Shown here piece after piece: positions 19,990-30,879 of a DNA stretch of 64,000 nt. Below the pieces are notes generated by a model that searched no databases, was not told the origin of the DNA, and was given only the letters and a program-made list of their open reading frames with translations. A program made the position numbers and the translations under genes. Within the stretch, counting starts at the first letter, position 1; each line of letters begins with the position of its first letter. The stretch is from Cordilura impudica (Eukaryota; Arthropoda; Insecta; Diptera; Scathophagidae). Where the stretch lies: assembly GCA_963682025.1 (NCBI GenBank), contig OY821519.1, positions 193,575,784 through 193,639,783 of the forward strand, in the 5' to 3' direction.

Positions 19990-21350
19990 GAACGTCCCTC
20001 AAATATATGTCTACTAAGCTGGTGGCCAACGTCCGGATAGGGACCCGGGTGATTGGTGCCACCATCGATACAGGGGCCACCAGATGTTTCATCAGCCAAG
20101 GCGTGGCCAACACTCTACCAAATGCCGCCAACTTACGACCATACGAATCGGAGGTGACCCTAGCCGACGGATCCCGAAAACGGATCAACCATGCGCTCGA
20201 TCTCGACATCACCCTGGGACACCGACGTATAAACACCGAGATCTTAGTCATGCGCGATACCACGGAAGACCTCATCCTCGGATTGGATTTTTTGGAGAAG
20301 TGCGCGACCAAAGTTATATGCGCCGGACTCACCTGCAAGTTTCAACGAACTTCTCAAGCCAATTCTTCGCCGGAAGGCGGCGAGATAAACCGTCACCTGA
20401 CGTCACCGCCCACCCCGGTAAGCTCAGCTGTCCCCGAGAAGGTTCCATCCCGAGACGAGGGGCCAAACCTAGGTGAAGCAACAGAGACCGCCAACGGACA
20501 TTTACCGGTAAGTGAACATAGTCCAGAGGACCAAAAGAAAATACTAACTTTCATAGAAAAGGAGCTACAAAAGTTCCGGGAGTTGCATGGGTTATCCACC
20601 GCAGCCCGACACCGAATCGTAATGACAGATGATCGCCCCTTTAAGATTAGGTACGCTCCACGCAATCCAGCCATGCAGGCTATAATCGACACCAAGGTGA
20701 ACGAACTACTGGCGAATGGGTGCATCGAACCATCTAGAAGCGCGTACAGCTCCCCTATCACGCTAGCACCAAAGAAAAATGGTACCTGGAGATTGTGTAT
20801 CGATTTCCGCCACCTCAACAGCAAATCTGATCCCGACGCATACCCACTCCCACGAATCGCGACCATCTTGGATCGGTTGAGGGATGCCCGATACGTCAGC
20901 AGTCTCGACTTGAAGGATGGATACTGGCAAATCCCTTTGGAGGAAGACAGCAAGAAATACACCGCTTTCACCGTCGCTGGCCGGGGGTTATACCAATGGC
21001 GGGTGATGCCATTCGGACTACACTCCGCACCGGCTACGTTCCAGAGAGCACTCGACAGTGTCATCGGACCAGACCTAGAACCATTCGCATTCGCCTACTT
21101 AGATGACATCATTGTCACGGGGAAAACACTAGACGACCATCTGGCCAACTTGAGAGAGGTATTCGACGCCTCCGTGCCGCCAACCTTAAGATTAACCCCG
21201 ACAAGTGCGAATTCTTTAAGAGAGAGACGAAATACCTCGGCCATGTGGTCAGTGGAGCAGGCATACAGACCGATCCCGACAAGGTTGCTGCTATCAGAGA
21301 GATGTCGGCACCGAAAAATATACGAGAAACCAGAAGATTCTTGGGGGTAG
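19927..21350 (+). pseudogene. pol: Pol, first part: protease and reverse transcriptase up to a frameshift
   Basis: The frame is -1 to gag and is open from before 19698, so it is entered by frameshifting at 19920-19926. Protease: active site DTG at 20067-20075 (ATIDTGATR) with a later hydrophobic ILGLDF block. RT: a 'NPAMQAIID..VNELLANGCIEPS' start, WRLCIDFRHLN, SSLDLKDGYWQIPL, MPFGLHSAPATFQR and catalytic YLDD at 21096-21107. At about 21164-21167, after LREVF, one base appears to be missing. The frame then runs into unrelated sequence and stops at 21350, while the genuine RT continuation is in the next -1 frame. The lesion should remove RNase H and integrase from the polyprotein. It is not at a slippery heptamer. 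Confidence 0.9.
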
Positions 21351-23191
21351 CCTCCTGGTACCGACGCTTTGTCCCCGATTTCGCTGCTATTGCACAACCC
21401 CTCACTACACTTCTTAAGAAGGGCAAGCATTGGAGGTGGACAGAGGAACAACAGACAGCATTCGAGCTTTTAAAGGCAAAGCTGACCGAAGCACCCGTAT
21501 TGGCCTGTCCGGATTTTTCCCAAACCTTCAAACTACAGACAGATGCTAGCGACTACGGGCTAGGGGCCGTTTTGACACAGGATCTGGAAGAAGGGGAACG
21601 TGTTATTGCATATGCTAGTCGGAGCCTTAATAGTGCAGAACGGAATTACACCGCCACCGAGAAAGAGTGTCTCGCCATAATCTGGGGAATCAGGAAGATG
21701 AGGCCGTATCTAGAGGGGTACCGCTTTCATGTCATCACCGATCATCTGTCGTTAAAATGGCTAAATTCTATCGACAACCCCACGGGACGGTTGGCGCGAT
21801 GGGCTCTGGAGTTACAACAATTCAATTTCACTGTCCAGTATCGCAAAGGCAAGAATAACGTAGTCGCAGATGCTTTGTCCCGACAGCCAGTAGAGATGCT
21901 ACAACGAGTTGTGGACGAACCCAACAGCAGCCCCGCGGATTGTAATTGGCTCCGACGCAAGAGAGAAGAGGTTCAGCGACAACCCGAAAAGTACTCAGAC
22001 TATTCGATCGTGGGTAACCAACTATTCCGGCATATACCCACACATCCCAACGACGACGATAGCACCCCTTGGAAGTTGTGTGTCGCCACCCCGTTGCGGC
22101 AACGAGTGCTCCAGGAGAACCACAGCCAACCTGCCGCTGGACACTTAGGTGTACGAAAGACTATCCATCGGGTAAGTGACCGGTACTACTGGCCAGGAAT
22201 GTTTCGGGATGTGGCTCGATTTGTCCGGAGTTGCGAGTCCTGCCAAAGATACAAGCCAAGTCAAGCGGCACCAGCTGGCGAAATGTTAATAACAATTCCC
22301 GAGGAACCGTGGGCCACAGTTTGCACGGATTTCGTTGGACCACTACCTCGAACCAAACATGGCAACAACATGCTCCTGGTCTTCTTTGATCGGTTCTCCA
22401 AATGGGTCGAACTCGTACCACTCCGCAAGGCTACGGCCCAAGGCGTCGTTAAAGCCTTCCGGGAAAGAATTCTGGCTAGGTTTGGTACCCCGAAGGTTTT
22501 GATCACGGATAATGGCAGCCAATTCATCAGCCGCGAACTACAGAAGTACCTCCAGGAAATTGGCGTCCGGCAACAGTTCACAGCACCTTACTGCCCACAG
22601 GAAAACCCCACGGAGAGAGCAAATCGCACGGTGAAGACCATGATCGCTCAATTGGTCCGAAACAACCATACTCAGTGGGATGATCAATTGCCGGAAATCA
22701 CATTAGCTATTAATACGAGCCGCTCGGAGTCGACGGGATACAGTCCAGCATATCTGGTACAGGGAAGAGAACCGCGACTACCCAAGGCCTTGTATGATGA
22801 GATGGTAACCGGTACGGGTGCCCAACGACGAAACCCCGAGGAGAAAGCGAATGAACTAGTCGAGATATTCAAAATTGTTCGACATCAACTCGGTAGGTCC
22901 GCCCAGGATCAGCGGAGGCATTATAACCTACGCCGGCGACCTTGGACCCCAAAGATAGGTGACTTGGTCCTGGTTCGCCAGCATCCATTATCAAAAGCAA
23001 CGGAAAATTTTGCCGCCAAGCTAGCCCCAAAGTTTGCCGGCCCCTATGAAGTAGTGAATTTTCCGTCACCAGTAATAGTCCAGCTCAGAGGCCAAGAGGC
23101 CAACGACATAAGGACCGCACATTTAAGCGAAATTAAACCCTTCTTCGCGGACTCACCACAGACATGCGGGGATATAACATGTAACGCCTAA
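21166..23191 (+). pseudogene. pol: Pol, second part: RT thumb, RNase H, integrase
   Basis: Continues RT (NPDKCEFFKRETKYLGHVVSG, RFLGVASWYRRFVP). RNase H spans about 21525-21880 (TDASDYGLGAVL, ATEKECLAI, TDHLSLKWL). Integrase has an HHCC finger (H...H, CESCQRY, about 22120-22260). Its catalytic acids are D at 22328 (TDFVGPL), D at 22508 (TDNGSQF) and E at 22613 (NPTERANR), so 34 residues lie between the last two, as in integrases with a shortened '..NP.ER' motif. A C-terminal GPY/F module (FAGPYEV) lies near 23036. The frame ends with TAA at 23191. There is no start of its own; expression needs an intact upstream frame. Confidence 0.9.
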
Positions 23192-23534
23192 TGCCGCTCC
23201 TTTACATATACGTCATCAAAGCTCTAGATATTTCAGTCATGCCACGCACCACATACACATCTTCATTTACCTCAGATCAATCATTACCACTCATTCACAT
23301 ACACACCTCCACCATACCCCATACTCATCCTCATTTATTTTCCACCAATCATTCATTAACATCTATATACTGTCATTAATAGTCTGAATCCTTCCGCCGT
23401 TCCACACACTACATGTACACTCTCATCTATCTTCTACAGATCATTCATTAACACTAACCGCATCCGATCATCCACACTACAATACATCACACCCCAACCC
23501 CATAGATACCCGAAACGAATTTTTGAAGACTTCA
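23192..23534 (+). other. Spacer between pol and ORF3
   Basis: AC-rich and pyrimidine-rich sequence (many CATTCA, CACACC and TCATTC strings) with no coding similarity. If ORF3 is made from a spliced RNA, an acceptor could lie here, for example near the pyrimidine-rich CTTCTACAG at about 23431-23440. Confidence 0.5.
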
Positions 23535-24652
23535 ATGGACCAAAGAAGAAAGGACAACTCACTTGCGAACCGCTTAGATCGAGAGGCAGGGGTCGGCCTT
23601 AGGCCGACGAATGGCGAACGCCTATGCCACATTGTCCAGGATGCGTTGCAACCGTGGTGGAACACACATATAGAGTTGAGGCCCGCCGGACCGAGTCGAC
23701 CCAGAGAAGTCGCCGATCAACCATGGCCACGTTGTGTCGTCACGGTAAAACGTTTAACCACGGAGGAGATTCGCCGCGCGATTGGGGAACGATACACGCC
23801 CGCTCCCACGAAAACCATGTCGGAGGACGAAGGGGATATCATCTACATCTCTAGCGACGAGGCACCGACACCTCAGCCATCCCCCAGGTCTCCCCATGGC
23901 GCATACCGAAGCAACTGAGGTACGATCGGGAAGAGACACCCCATCTAGAGGGGGGGCTGACCAGCGATTCCCCGGTCCAAAGCCACGAGATCTCGTCGTC
24001 CCAGACGTCGCACTCATCATCGGGAAGACCAACCACCACATTGTGCCCGCCATCACCGGCATCATCCACTACGTCATCTTCATCAAACACATCATCCTCA
24101 TCCACCTCTTCATCCTCCTCGGATACATCATCCTCGTCAGCCACGTCGAGGCCAACCCCGATTTTTCCCCCGGAAGTAGAGAGCGTCAAGGAGGTACCAA
24201 CCGGTTCAAAAAAGGAGGCACGGGTCAATCCGAGACTGACAAACACCCGAAAAGCCACCCCACCACAACAGTCGCCAACGTATACACCTCCCGGCACACC
24301 TCCTGGCATTAGACGTTATTCACCACCACGACGACCATATACTCCTCTCGGTACGCCCCCTGGCAGTCCACGGCATTCGCCGCCAAAGACACCACCACCA
24401 AGAATCCCGTATCACCCCATCATAGCAGAAGACTACTTGTCGGAAAGGGTCCGGGGTCTGCTACGACCCCACATCCACTACATGCTATGTCACTATGCCC
24501 CAGGAAAACGGGGTAATCAAGCCTTCAAGGTTGATGGATACCGATACCGGATCCATATAACGCGGCAACACGCCGCCGTGGTGAAACGGCTGAACAAGCT
24601 AAGCAACAACCAGGAGAGGTTCGTACCCCGACGTCGTGACCCCCGGAAGTGA
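23535..24652 (+). pseudogene. ORF3 of unknown function (two frames), 3' of pol
   Basis: The first section (ATG at 23535 to a stop at 23918) is basic, then acidic with GDIIYISSDEAP. That string fits a SUMO-interacting motif (hydrophobic core IIYI followed by SSDE). The section after about 23880 lies in the -1 frame and runs to TGA near 24652. It is Ser-rich, then has PT/S-P-PGTPPG repeats, and ends in a conserved-looking basic domain (YLSERVRGLLRPHIHYMLCH, GYRYRIHITRQH). The switch falls at a CCCCC run, so a lost C or an assembly error is likely. No signal peptide, transmembrane segment or furin-like site is visible, so it is not an envelope. Family unknown. Confidence 0.6.
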
Positions 24653-24676
24653 GATGGCAACATCTGATCGCACCCC

Positions 24677-24685
24677 AGGGGGGGA
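24677..24685 (+). other. Polypurine tract AGGGGGGGA
   Basis: A purine run five bases before the 3' LTR, in the expected position for priming plus-strand DNA synthesis. The five intervening bases (CCATG) are a slightly larger gap than usual. Confidence 0.7.
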
Positions 24686-24690
24686 CCATG

Positions 24691-26938
24691 TGTAATGGCA
24701 GAAGTCGTCCCTCGTTTCTGCCAACACCTATTTAAATGAATTTTCTTTATTTTTGTTACTTAATATGCCTTATTTTTTGAATTATACTTTTGTTAAAACC
24801 CTTAAAACTATGACTTATTGAATTCTGGAATTAATTAATATCCCGTTATGAGAGAGTATACGGGAATTTACAGATGGGAGAAAGCTATTACTCTCTTTCC
24901 AATATTCCATTGTACCTATGACTATATAAGGCGTAACGACAGGAAAATCATGATCAGTTGGCTACAGTCGTGCAGTGAAGTGAAAAGTGTAAAGTTAAAG
25001 AGTAGTGCTCGCAAACACCCCAGACGTCCTAGAAAGGTCGGTAAGTATCCTTACACGCCCTTTTTCATATCCTTTGAAGGACCCGTGAGTCCTTAAATAT
25101 CCTGCGAATATCCTTAAAGGACTTCCTAATATCCTCGGAAGGTCCTTCAACATCCTTGGAAGGTCCTTCAACATCCTTGGAAGGTCCTTCAACATCCTTG
25201 GAAGGTCCTTCAACATCCTTGGAAGGTCCTTCAACATCCTTGGGAGGTCCTTCAACATCCTTGGAAGGTCCTTCAACATCCTTGGGAGGTCCTTCAACAT
25301 CCTTAGAAGGTCCTTTAACGCATCCTTGAAGGTCCTCGGAAGGTCCTTCAACATCCTTGAGAGTCCTAGGCCCGGCTAATATACTTGGAGGTCCTGGGAG
25401 ATATCCGGACATCCTGACAGATATCCTGAAAGGTCATTGCGGATACCCTGTAAGGTCCATCAGCGTGCCGTCCCCGGTCGCTAACATCAACGACAGGATT
25501 AGCGTGCCGTCCCCGGTCGCTAACATCAACGACAGGATTAGCGTGCCGTCCCCGGTCGCTAACATCAACAGCAGGATCAGCGTGCCGTCCCCGGTCGCTG
25601 ACATCGACGATAGGACTAGCGTGCCATCCCCGGTCACTAGTCAGCAGCAGGACCAGCGTGCCGTCCCCGGTCACTAGTCAGCAGCAGGAACAGCGTGCCG
25701 TCCCCGGTCGCTAACATCAACGACAGGATTAGCGTGCCGTCCCCGGTCGCTAACATCAACGACAGGATTAGCGTGCCGTCCCCGGTCGCTAACATCAACA
25801 GCAGGATCAGCGTGCCGTCCCCGGTCGCTGACATCGACGACAGGACTAGCGTGCCATCCCCGGTCACTAGTCAGCAGCAGGACCAGCGTGCCGTCCCCGG
25901 TCGCTAACATCAACAGCAGGATCACAGCGTGCCGTCCCCGGTCGCTAACGTCAACGACAGGATTAGCGTGCCGTCCCCGGTCGCTAACAGCAACAGCAGG
26001 ATCAGCGTGCCGTCCCCGGTCGCTGACATCAACGACAGGACTAGCGTGCCGTCCCCGGTCACTAGTCAGCAGCAGGACCAGCGTGCCGTCCCCGGTCGCT
26101 GACATCAACGACAGGACTAGCGTGCCGTCCCCGGTCACTAGTCAGCAGCAGGACCAGCGTGCCGTCCCCGGTCGCTACCACCAACAGCAGAATCAGCGTG
26201 CCGCCCCCGGTCGCTAACATCAACAGCAGGATCAGCGTGCCGTCCCCGGTCGCTGACATCAACGACAGGACTAGCGTGCCGTCCCCGGTCACTAGTCAGC
26301 AGCAGGACCAGCGTGCCGTCCCCGGTCGCTACCACCAACAGCAGAATCAGTGTGCCGTCCCCGGTCACTGACATCAACAACAGGATCAGCGTGCCGTCCC
26401 CGGTCGCTGACATCAATAACAGGATCAGCGTGCCGTCCCCGGTCGCTGACGTCAACAACAGGACTAGCGTGCCGTCCCCGATCACTAGTCATCAGCAGCG
26501 GGATCAGCGTGCCGCCCCCGGTCGCTGACAAGAACAAGAAGATCAGCGTGCCGTCCCCGGTCGCCGGCATCAACAACAGGTAAGCGTCGACCACAGTTAT
26601 AACGCGCCGCCGCGGTCACCAGTCAACGGCAGGATCAGCGTGCCGTCCCCGGTCGCTAGTCAACCGCAGTAGTAGCGTGCCGTCCCAGGTCGCTAACCTC
26701 GACGGCAAGCTCAGTGTGCCACCGTCGGCCGTTGACATCAACACACAGGAGCAACACGCCGTCCCCGGTCGTTAGTTCCAAAATATTATATTATTCATTA
26801 GAGTAAGCCAAAAATAAAACTTAATTTTAAAACATTTAGAAACCGCCTTTTACTCTCGGTCACTGGCAGAAACAAATTTCTGTGACGATCCCTACCCCGC
26901 GAGCTTACCCCAGCAACCGGAGGAAACTCGTCGTTACA
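24691..26938 (+). repeat. 3' long terminal repeat (2248 bp)
   Basis: Same length and, as far as I could compare, the same sequence as 16530-18777. It contains the duplicate promoter (24923-24961), both minisatellites (25136-25361 and 25461-26776) and the AATAAA at 26813-26818 that would end the genomic transcript. Confidence 0.95.
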
Positions 26939-26942
26939 ATGC
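26939..26942. repeat. Target site duplication ATGC, right
   Basis: Matches 16526-16529. Joining the two flanks restores a continuous LINE reading across the C-terminal Cys finger, which confirms the boundary. Confidence 0.85.
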
Positions 26943-27240
26943 TGAGCTTGTGGAGAGGATGACGGGACCCTAAAACACTACCTTCGTTACTGTCCTGCAT
27001 TTGCGGGAACTAGGGTCAGTCATTTATCCAACGACTCATACCAAGCCCAGCGGCTCTTATGGGTATACGCTGGAAAACCCTCAGAAAATTTGCTGACGAG
27101 ACCGAATTTCTAAGTAAAATAAGGGGAAGATAACCGGATGAACACGGGGATGTAGAGCGTACAACAAGCCGACTTTCTGGCTTAAGTGTATATCCGGGTA
27201 CAACGGATATGAGCTATGTGTTTACATGGGTCCTCTTTTT
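26943..27240 (+). pseudogene. Old LINE, C-terminal part right of the LTR insertion
   Basis: Directly after the LTR element the frame reads ACGEDDGTLKHYLRYCPAFAG, the C...C...H...C finger typical of the C-terminus of RNase H-bearing LINEs ('C..C...eT..HlLc.CPa...'). RLLWVYAGKPSENLL then runs to a stop near 27110 and a short 3' UTR follows. One stop codon interrupts the finger. Confidence 0.65.
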
Positions 27241-27259
27241 CAACCTACCAACCCACTTA

Positions 27260-27722
27260 CCTAAGTCTGGACACACAGACGGACGGACGGACGGACATCG
27301 CTAAATTACCTTATAAGGTGAGGGTCCTGGTCAAAAATTTTTGATAGTTACAAACATCAGCACACACTCAATAACCAGATAGTGCAAAAATATGTAGTAT
27401 TATGTGGTAACTAGTTATTAATTTCACCGAGATCTTTACGAGTAATAGAGGTAATTTGTGTGGGGCAAGGTATCAACCTAAATTAAGTTTCACATATTAC
27501 AATAGCGATTATCCTATGGTCAACAAAATGTTTATTTTCCAAATTATGACCTATAGTATGATTACAAGATCTATATGGACCCCCAGACGGACTGACGGCC
27601 AGACGAACAACGCTAAATAGACTCAGAAAGTGATTCGTATTACAAACATCAAACATCGTAAATTACAAACATCAGCACAAAGTCATTATACTCAGACCGG
27701 AAAGTGGTAAAGTGTATAAGAA
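27260..27722 (-). mobile_element. Two degenerate HINE head fragments
   Basis: The first (about 27268-27395) has GGACACACAGACGGACGGACGG and CAAACATCAGCACACACTCA. The second (about 27415-27722) has CCCAGACGGACTGACGG and ACATCAGCACAAAGTCATTATAC..AAGTGGT. Both show the (GACG)n core and the head in minus orientation, but lack the tail palindrome. Confidence 0.6.
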
Positions 27723-27724
27723 AT

Positions 27725-28025
27725 ATTGAACTATAGATTACAGACGTCAACTATATAGCTAAGTATTTTCAATCATAGGAGCCATTCCTAAGATCTGTTA
27801 CTTTGACCTGCCACTAATACTAAACAAGACACAAAAAAGTCAATAAAAAGAACTCAAAATGCATTTATTTGCAGTCATACTACGAAAAAAATAAGAAAAA
27901 ATTAAGTTGAATTAATTTTTATTCTATTAATTTATTAATTTTTTTTTTATTATTTTTTTAATTTATTTAAGATCTATTGCAAATTTTATGCAGATAAAAT
28001 GTTAAAAAAAAAAGAAAAATGCATA
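27725..28025. other. AT-rich spacer
   Basis: Very AT-rich with long T and A runs at about 27900-28010. No gene or repeat end recognised. Confidence 0.5.
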
Positions 28026-28086
28026 GGAAAAGTATTCGTACATTTGGAATATTAATAGAAAAAAACTTTATTTACATTCAATATTA

Positions 28087-28570
28087 AGTCAGTAACTTAT
28101 AGGATATCCTTCATGCTTTAGGACCTCTATGAACCGATTTGGCATAGAATTAACCAACTTTAAAGTATCTTCTTTACTTATCTTATCCCACTGATCCAAA
28201 ATGATGCTTCTTAACATTTCCTTTGAGGTGATTTTATACTGACAGTTTCTGTGCTATTGTAAAAGCCACAAATGCACTGATCGAGAGGAGATCGGGTGGA
28301 GATTTCAACTGATTTTTAAAAGTGTAAAGGAGCAGTTTCACATTGTGCGCCGTATGTTTTGGATCATCATACTGTTGGATTGAGCCAAAGGTTTCTCCAA
28401 GGCCAAGTTGTTGTGCGTTTTGTTCTAAGTTTTGATTTAAAATGTTTATGTCTTCAATCTGACCCATTATAGACTCAATAAACATGAGTTTACCAACTCT
28501 GTCATGCAATCCCAAACAACAATGTCACCTCCATCATTTGTAACCGTTAGCAAAAGGTTTTCTTTAATGC
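28087..28570 (-). pseudogene. Tc1-like transposase C-terminal fragment
   Basis: On the minus strand the sequence reads SIQQYDDPKHTAHNVKLLL, the Tc1 motif 'fQqDNdPkHta..v', with the catalytic Asp region altered (QYDDP). NQLKSPPDLLSI follows (compare 'l.WP.qSPDLNPIE'). After a frameshift comes ILDQWDKIS...TLKLVNSMPNRFIEVLKHEGYPISY and a stop, the usual Tc1 C-terminus. The nearby string AAGTATTCGTACATTT (about 28034) resembles a Tc1 terminal repeat, and a similar inverted string lies at 32348-32363. The upstream half is displaced by an RTE LINE. Confidence 0.65.
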
Positions 28571-28625
28571 AGTTTCACTCCTTGCCAAACTTATGAAAGG
28601 TCAATTTATAATAACACTGTTGAAT

Positions 28626-30168
28626 TCGATCTAACCGGAACGCCAATCACCAAGGATGAAATAGACTCTGCAACCAAGGCAATGAAGGATGGTAAGGCAA
28701 CAGGCCCAGATGAAATACCCTCCGAAGTTTTGAAATTAATGGATGAAAATAATAACCAAATACTAATTAAACTTTTCAATCATATTTACGATACGACTGG
28801 GTTAAATAAACATTTATTACGATAACAAAAAAGAATAAAGCGCGGAAGTGCAATGAATATAGATTAATTAGTCTGATGTGCCATGTTTTAAAAGTATTCT
28901 TAAGAGTAATACATAGAAGGATCTATCCAAAATGCGGGAAATATATGGGAGAAACACAATTCGGTTTCAAGGAAGAAGGGGTACTTAATACAAAACTGCC
29001 GAGAGGTACAGAAGGACGTATTTTTATGCTTTGCTGACTATGAGAAAGCTTTGGATACGATTCAACATGACAAGCTAATGGAAGTTCTAATATCGATAGG
29101 AATAGTTAAATGGACTGGAAATTAGATGCATAAAAAATCTATATTGGCAACAATCTGCACACATCCAGGTCGACGGAGCATTAACTGATGATTTTCCATT
29201 TTATCAAAAGGAGTGAGGCAGGGATGCATATTATCGCTCTTGTTATTTAACATATACTCAGAAAGAATATTTAGAGAATCATTAAGCAGAGAAAAAATTG
29301 GCATTAGGATAGATGGTATAAATGGTATATTTTTAAATAACATACGATATGCGGACGACACTACATTATCTGGCCTACAGAAACTATTAGATAGACTTAC
29401 TTATAATAGTGAATTATATGGTCTTAAAATTAACACTAAAAAGGCGAAATATATGGTTGTCAGCAGAGGAAACTCTACCCAAAATAATACGTATTTTTAA
29501 TAAAATTAAAAATACAGAAATCGAACGGGTTGAAAATATTAAATACCTTGGAGTCCTGATCAATGGGATACATCAAAAGAGTTAAAATGCCGCATAGAAA
29601 TGGCCAGAAACGCCTTCTTCAAATGTAAGAAAGCTTTAACTAGTCCCGATATAGGCCTTGCGACAAAAATCCGATTTATTAAATGCTATTTTGGTCCGAG
29701 CTGCTATATGCTGTTGAAACATGGACAGTAAAAGTGGCGGGCGAAAGGAAACTAGAAGTGTTTGAAATATGGATATACCGGCGAATACTAAGGATTTCAT
29801 GGACTAATCGAACGAGGATATATTGAGAAGAATGAACAGCTGATAAGAAATATCAAAACAAGAAAAGTCGCATATTTAAGACACATAATGAGAAACGACA
29901 AGTATAAGATTCCCCAGATAACTCTCAAAAGCAAAATCGAAGCAAAACGCTCAAGAGGCAGAAGAGAGATTTCTTGGATAAGAAATATTCAAGACTGGAC
30001 AGATTATCCAGATGAGCGAAGTCTCCTAAATGCTGCCAAGAATAGACAACTCATCATTGCTGAATGAAATATTGAATATATTTTGAAATCAATATGTTAG
30101 ATCACAATTAAATTGTAATTTTATGATCGCTAAGATCCGAATACGGGTAGGCAAATAAAGAAGAAAGA
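28626..30168 (+). pseudogene. RTE-like LINE, RT to 3' end
   Basis: Starts inside the RT with ITKDEIDSATKAMKDGKATGPDEIPSE, the highly characteristic RTE/BovB-type 'kaps.GpDgip.E' block. Then come GEKHNSV-like remains and RQGCILSLLLFNIYSE (motif 'RQGCiLSP.LFn.Y'). The catalytic block RYADDTTLS follows at 29346-29372. The C-terminus has RNIKTRKVAYLRHIMR, KRSRGRREISWIRNIQDW and NAAKNRQLIIAE. The 3' end near 30168 has 'TCCGAATACGGGTAGGCAAATAAAGAAGAAAGAA', a tail style of RTE elements. At least four frameshifts and a defective 'TKKNRI' region make it inactive. It lacks the endonuclease half. Confidence 0.75.
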
Positions 30169-30199
30169 AATCGGGCATCACTGTGCCGAGATATGACCT

Positions 30200-30364
30200 A
30201 GATCTGGGGATACCTCTACCAAATTTTGAAAATTCAGTATATTTTTTGTAATAATTTATTGTTTATCAAATTGTTTACATTTTCAAATATTTTGTTTGCA
30301 TTTTGTCCAGATATTAATGTAAACGAAAGGTTCGGCAGAGCCGAATTTAACACTCTTACTTGTT
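30200..30364 (+). mobile_element. Second HINE family, 3' end fragment
   Basis: A hairpin TTCGGCAGAGCCGAA (30331-30345) is followed by TTTAACACTCTTACTTGTT. The same arrangement is at 53195-53226 (TTCGGCTCAGCCGAA). The terminal CTTACTTGTT is shared with the main HINE family, but the hairpin differs. The left boundary is uncertain. Confidence 0.5.
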
Positions 30365-30879
30365 TCTATTGATCTATTGACATCGAAAATGGACAACTTT
30401 CTACGTACTGTACGATCACCATAATCAGATTTTTTTTAATATTTTGCGAACGGTATATTGATGGCTGTTTTTGGAAGTAATAATTCTGGGAAACGTTTTT
30501 CGAGTTTGGAAGGGTGACCAAAACGAGATTTTGAAAAATTGAATTGGTGGATTTCTAGTTTTGAATGCCGCACAGTGGCATGGCTTCATATATTTTTGTG
30601 CTGAAACTATAAGGAAAGGTCCTCGATCATTAAAAACTATCACCGAGCCATATGTTGACTAAATTAAGAAGAAGGTGGAATTTCATCTATATCGACCCCG
30701 ACCACCGCACATATAGCACAATCCAAATCAATTGTTTGGCATAAATATAATAAAATAAGGAAGCATGCCGAGTTTCATCAAAATCGTCTATGAAACCCAT
30801 GCAAAATATAGATACCTATTTTTTTTAATATTTTGTTAATCATTCGACACAAAACTTTATTTATTCTTCATCTTTTATT
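30365..30879. other. No gene recognised
   Basis: AT-rich, with a 72-codon minus frame that I cannot assign. No terminal repeats seen. Confidence 0.4.

Larger units (their letters stand above)
16530..26938 (+). mobile_element. Ty3/gypsy LTR retrotransposon, 10.4 kb, with long identical LTRs
   Basis: Two 2248 bp direct repeats with TG...CA ends flank a 5.9 kb interior in the order primer site, gag, pol (protease, RT, RNase H, integrase), ORF3, polypurine tract. Domain order with integrase last defines Ty3/gypsy. Size, LTR length above 2 kb and a tRNA-Lys-like primer site recall the fly elements Ulysses and Osvaldo, but I cannot assign the lineage. The element is visibly richer in G+C than its surroundings. 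No LTR-LTR difference was found, so insertion is recent. A frameshift in RT and one in ORF3 suggest this copy is defective or carries assembly errors. It sits inside an old LINE. Confidence 0.95.

Noticed and set aside
23535..24652. ORF3 as an envelope gene
   Set aside because: No signal peptide, transmembrane segment, cleavage site or Cys pattern is visible; composition is Ser/Pro-rich and basic.
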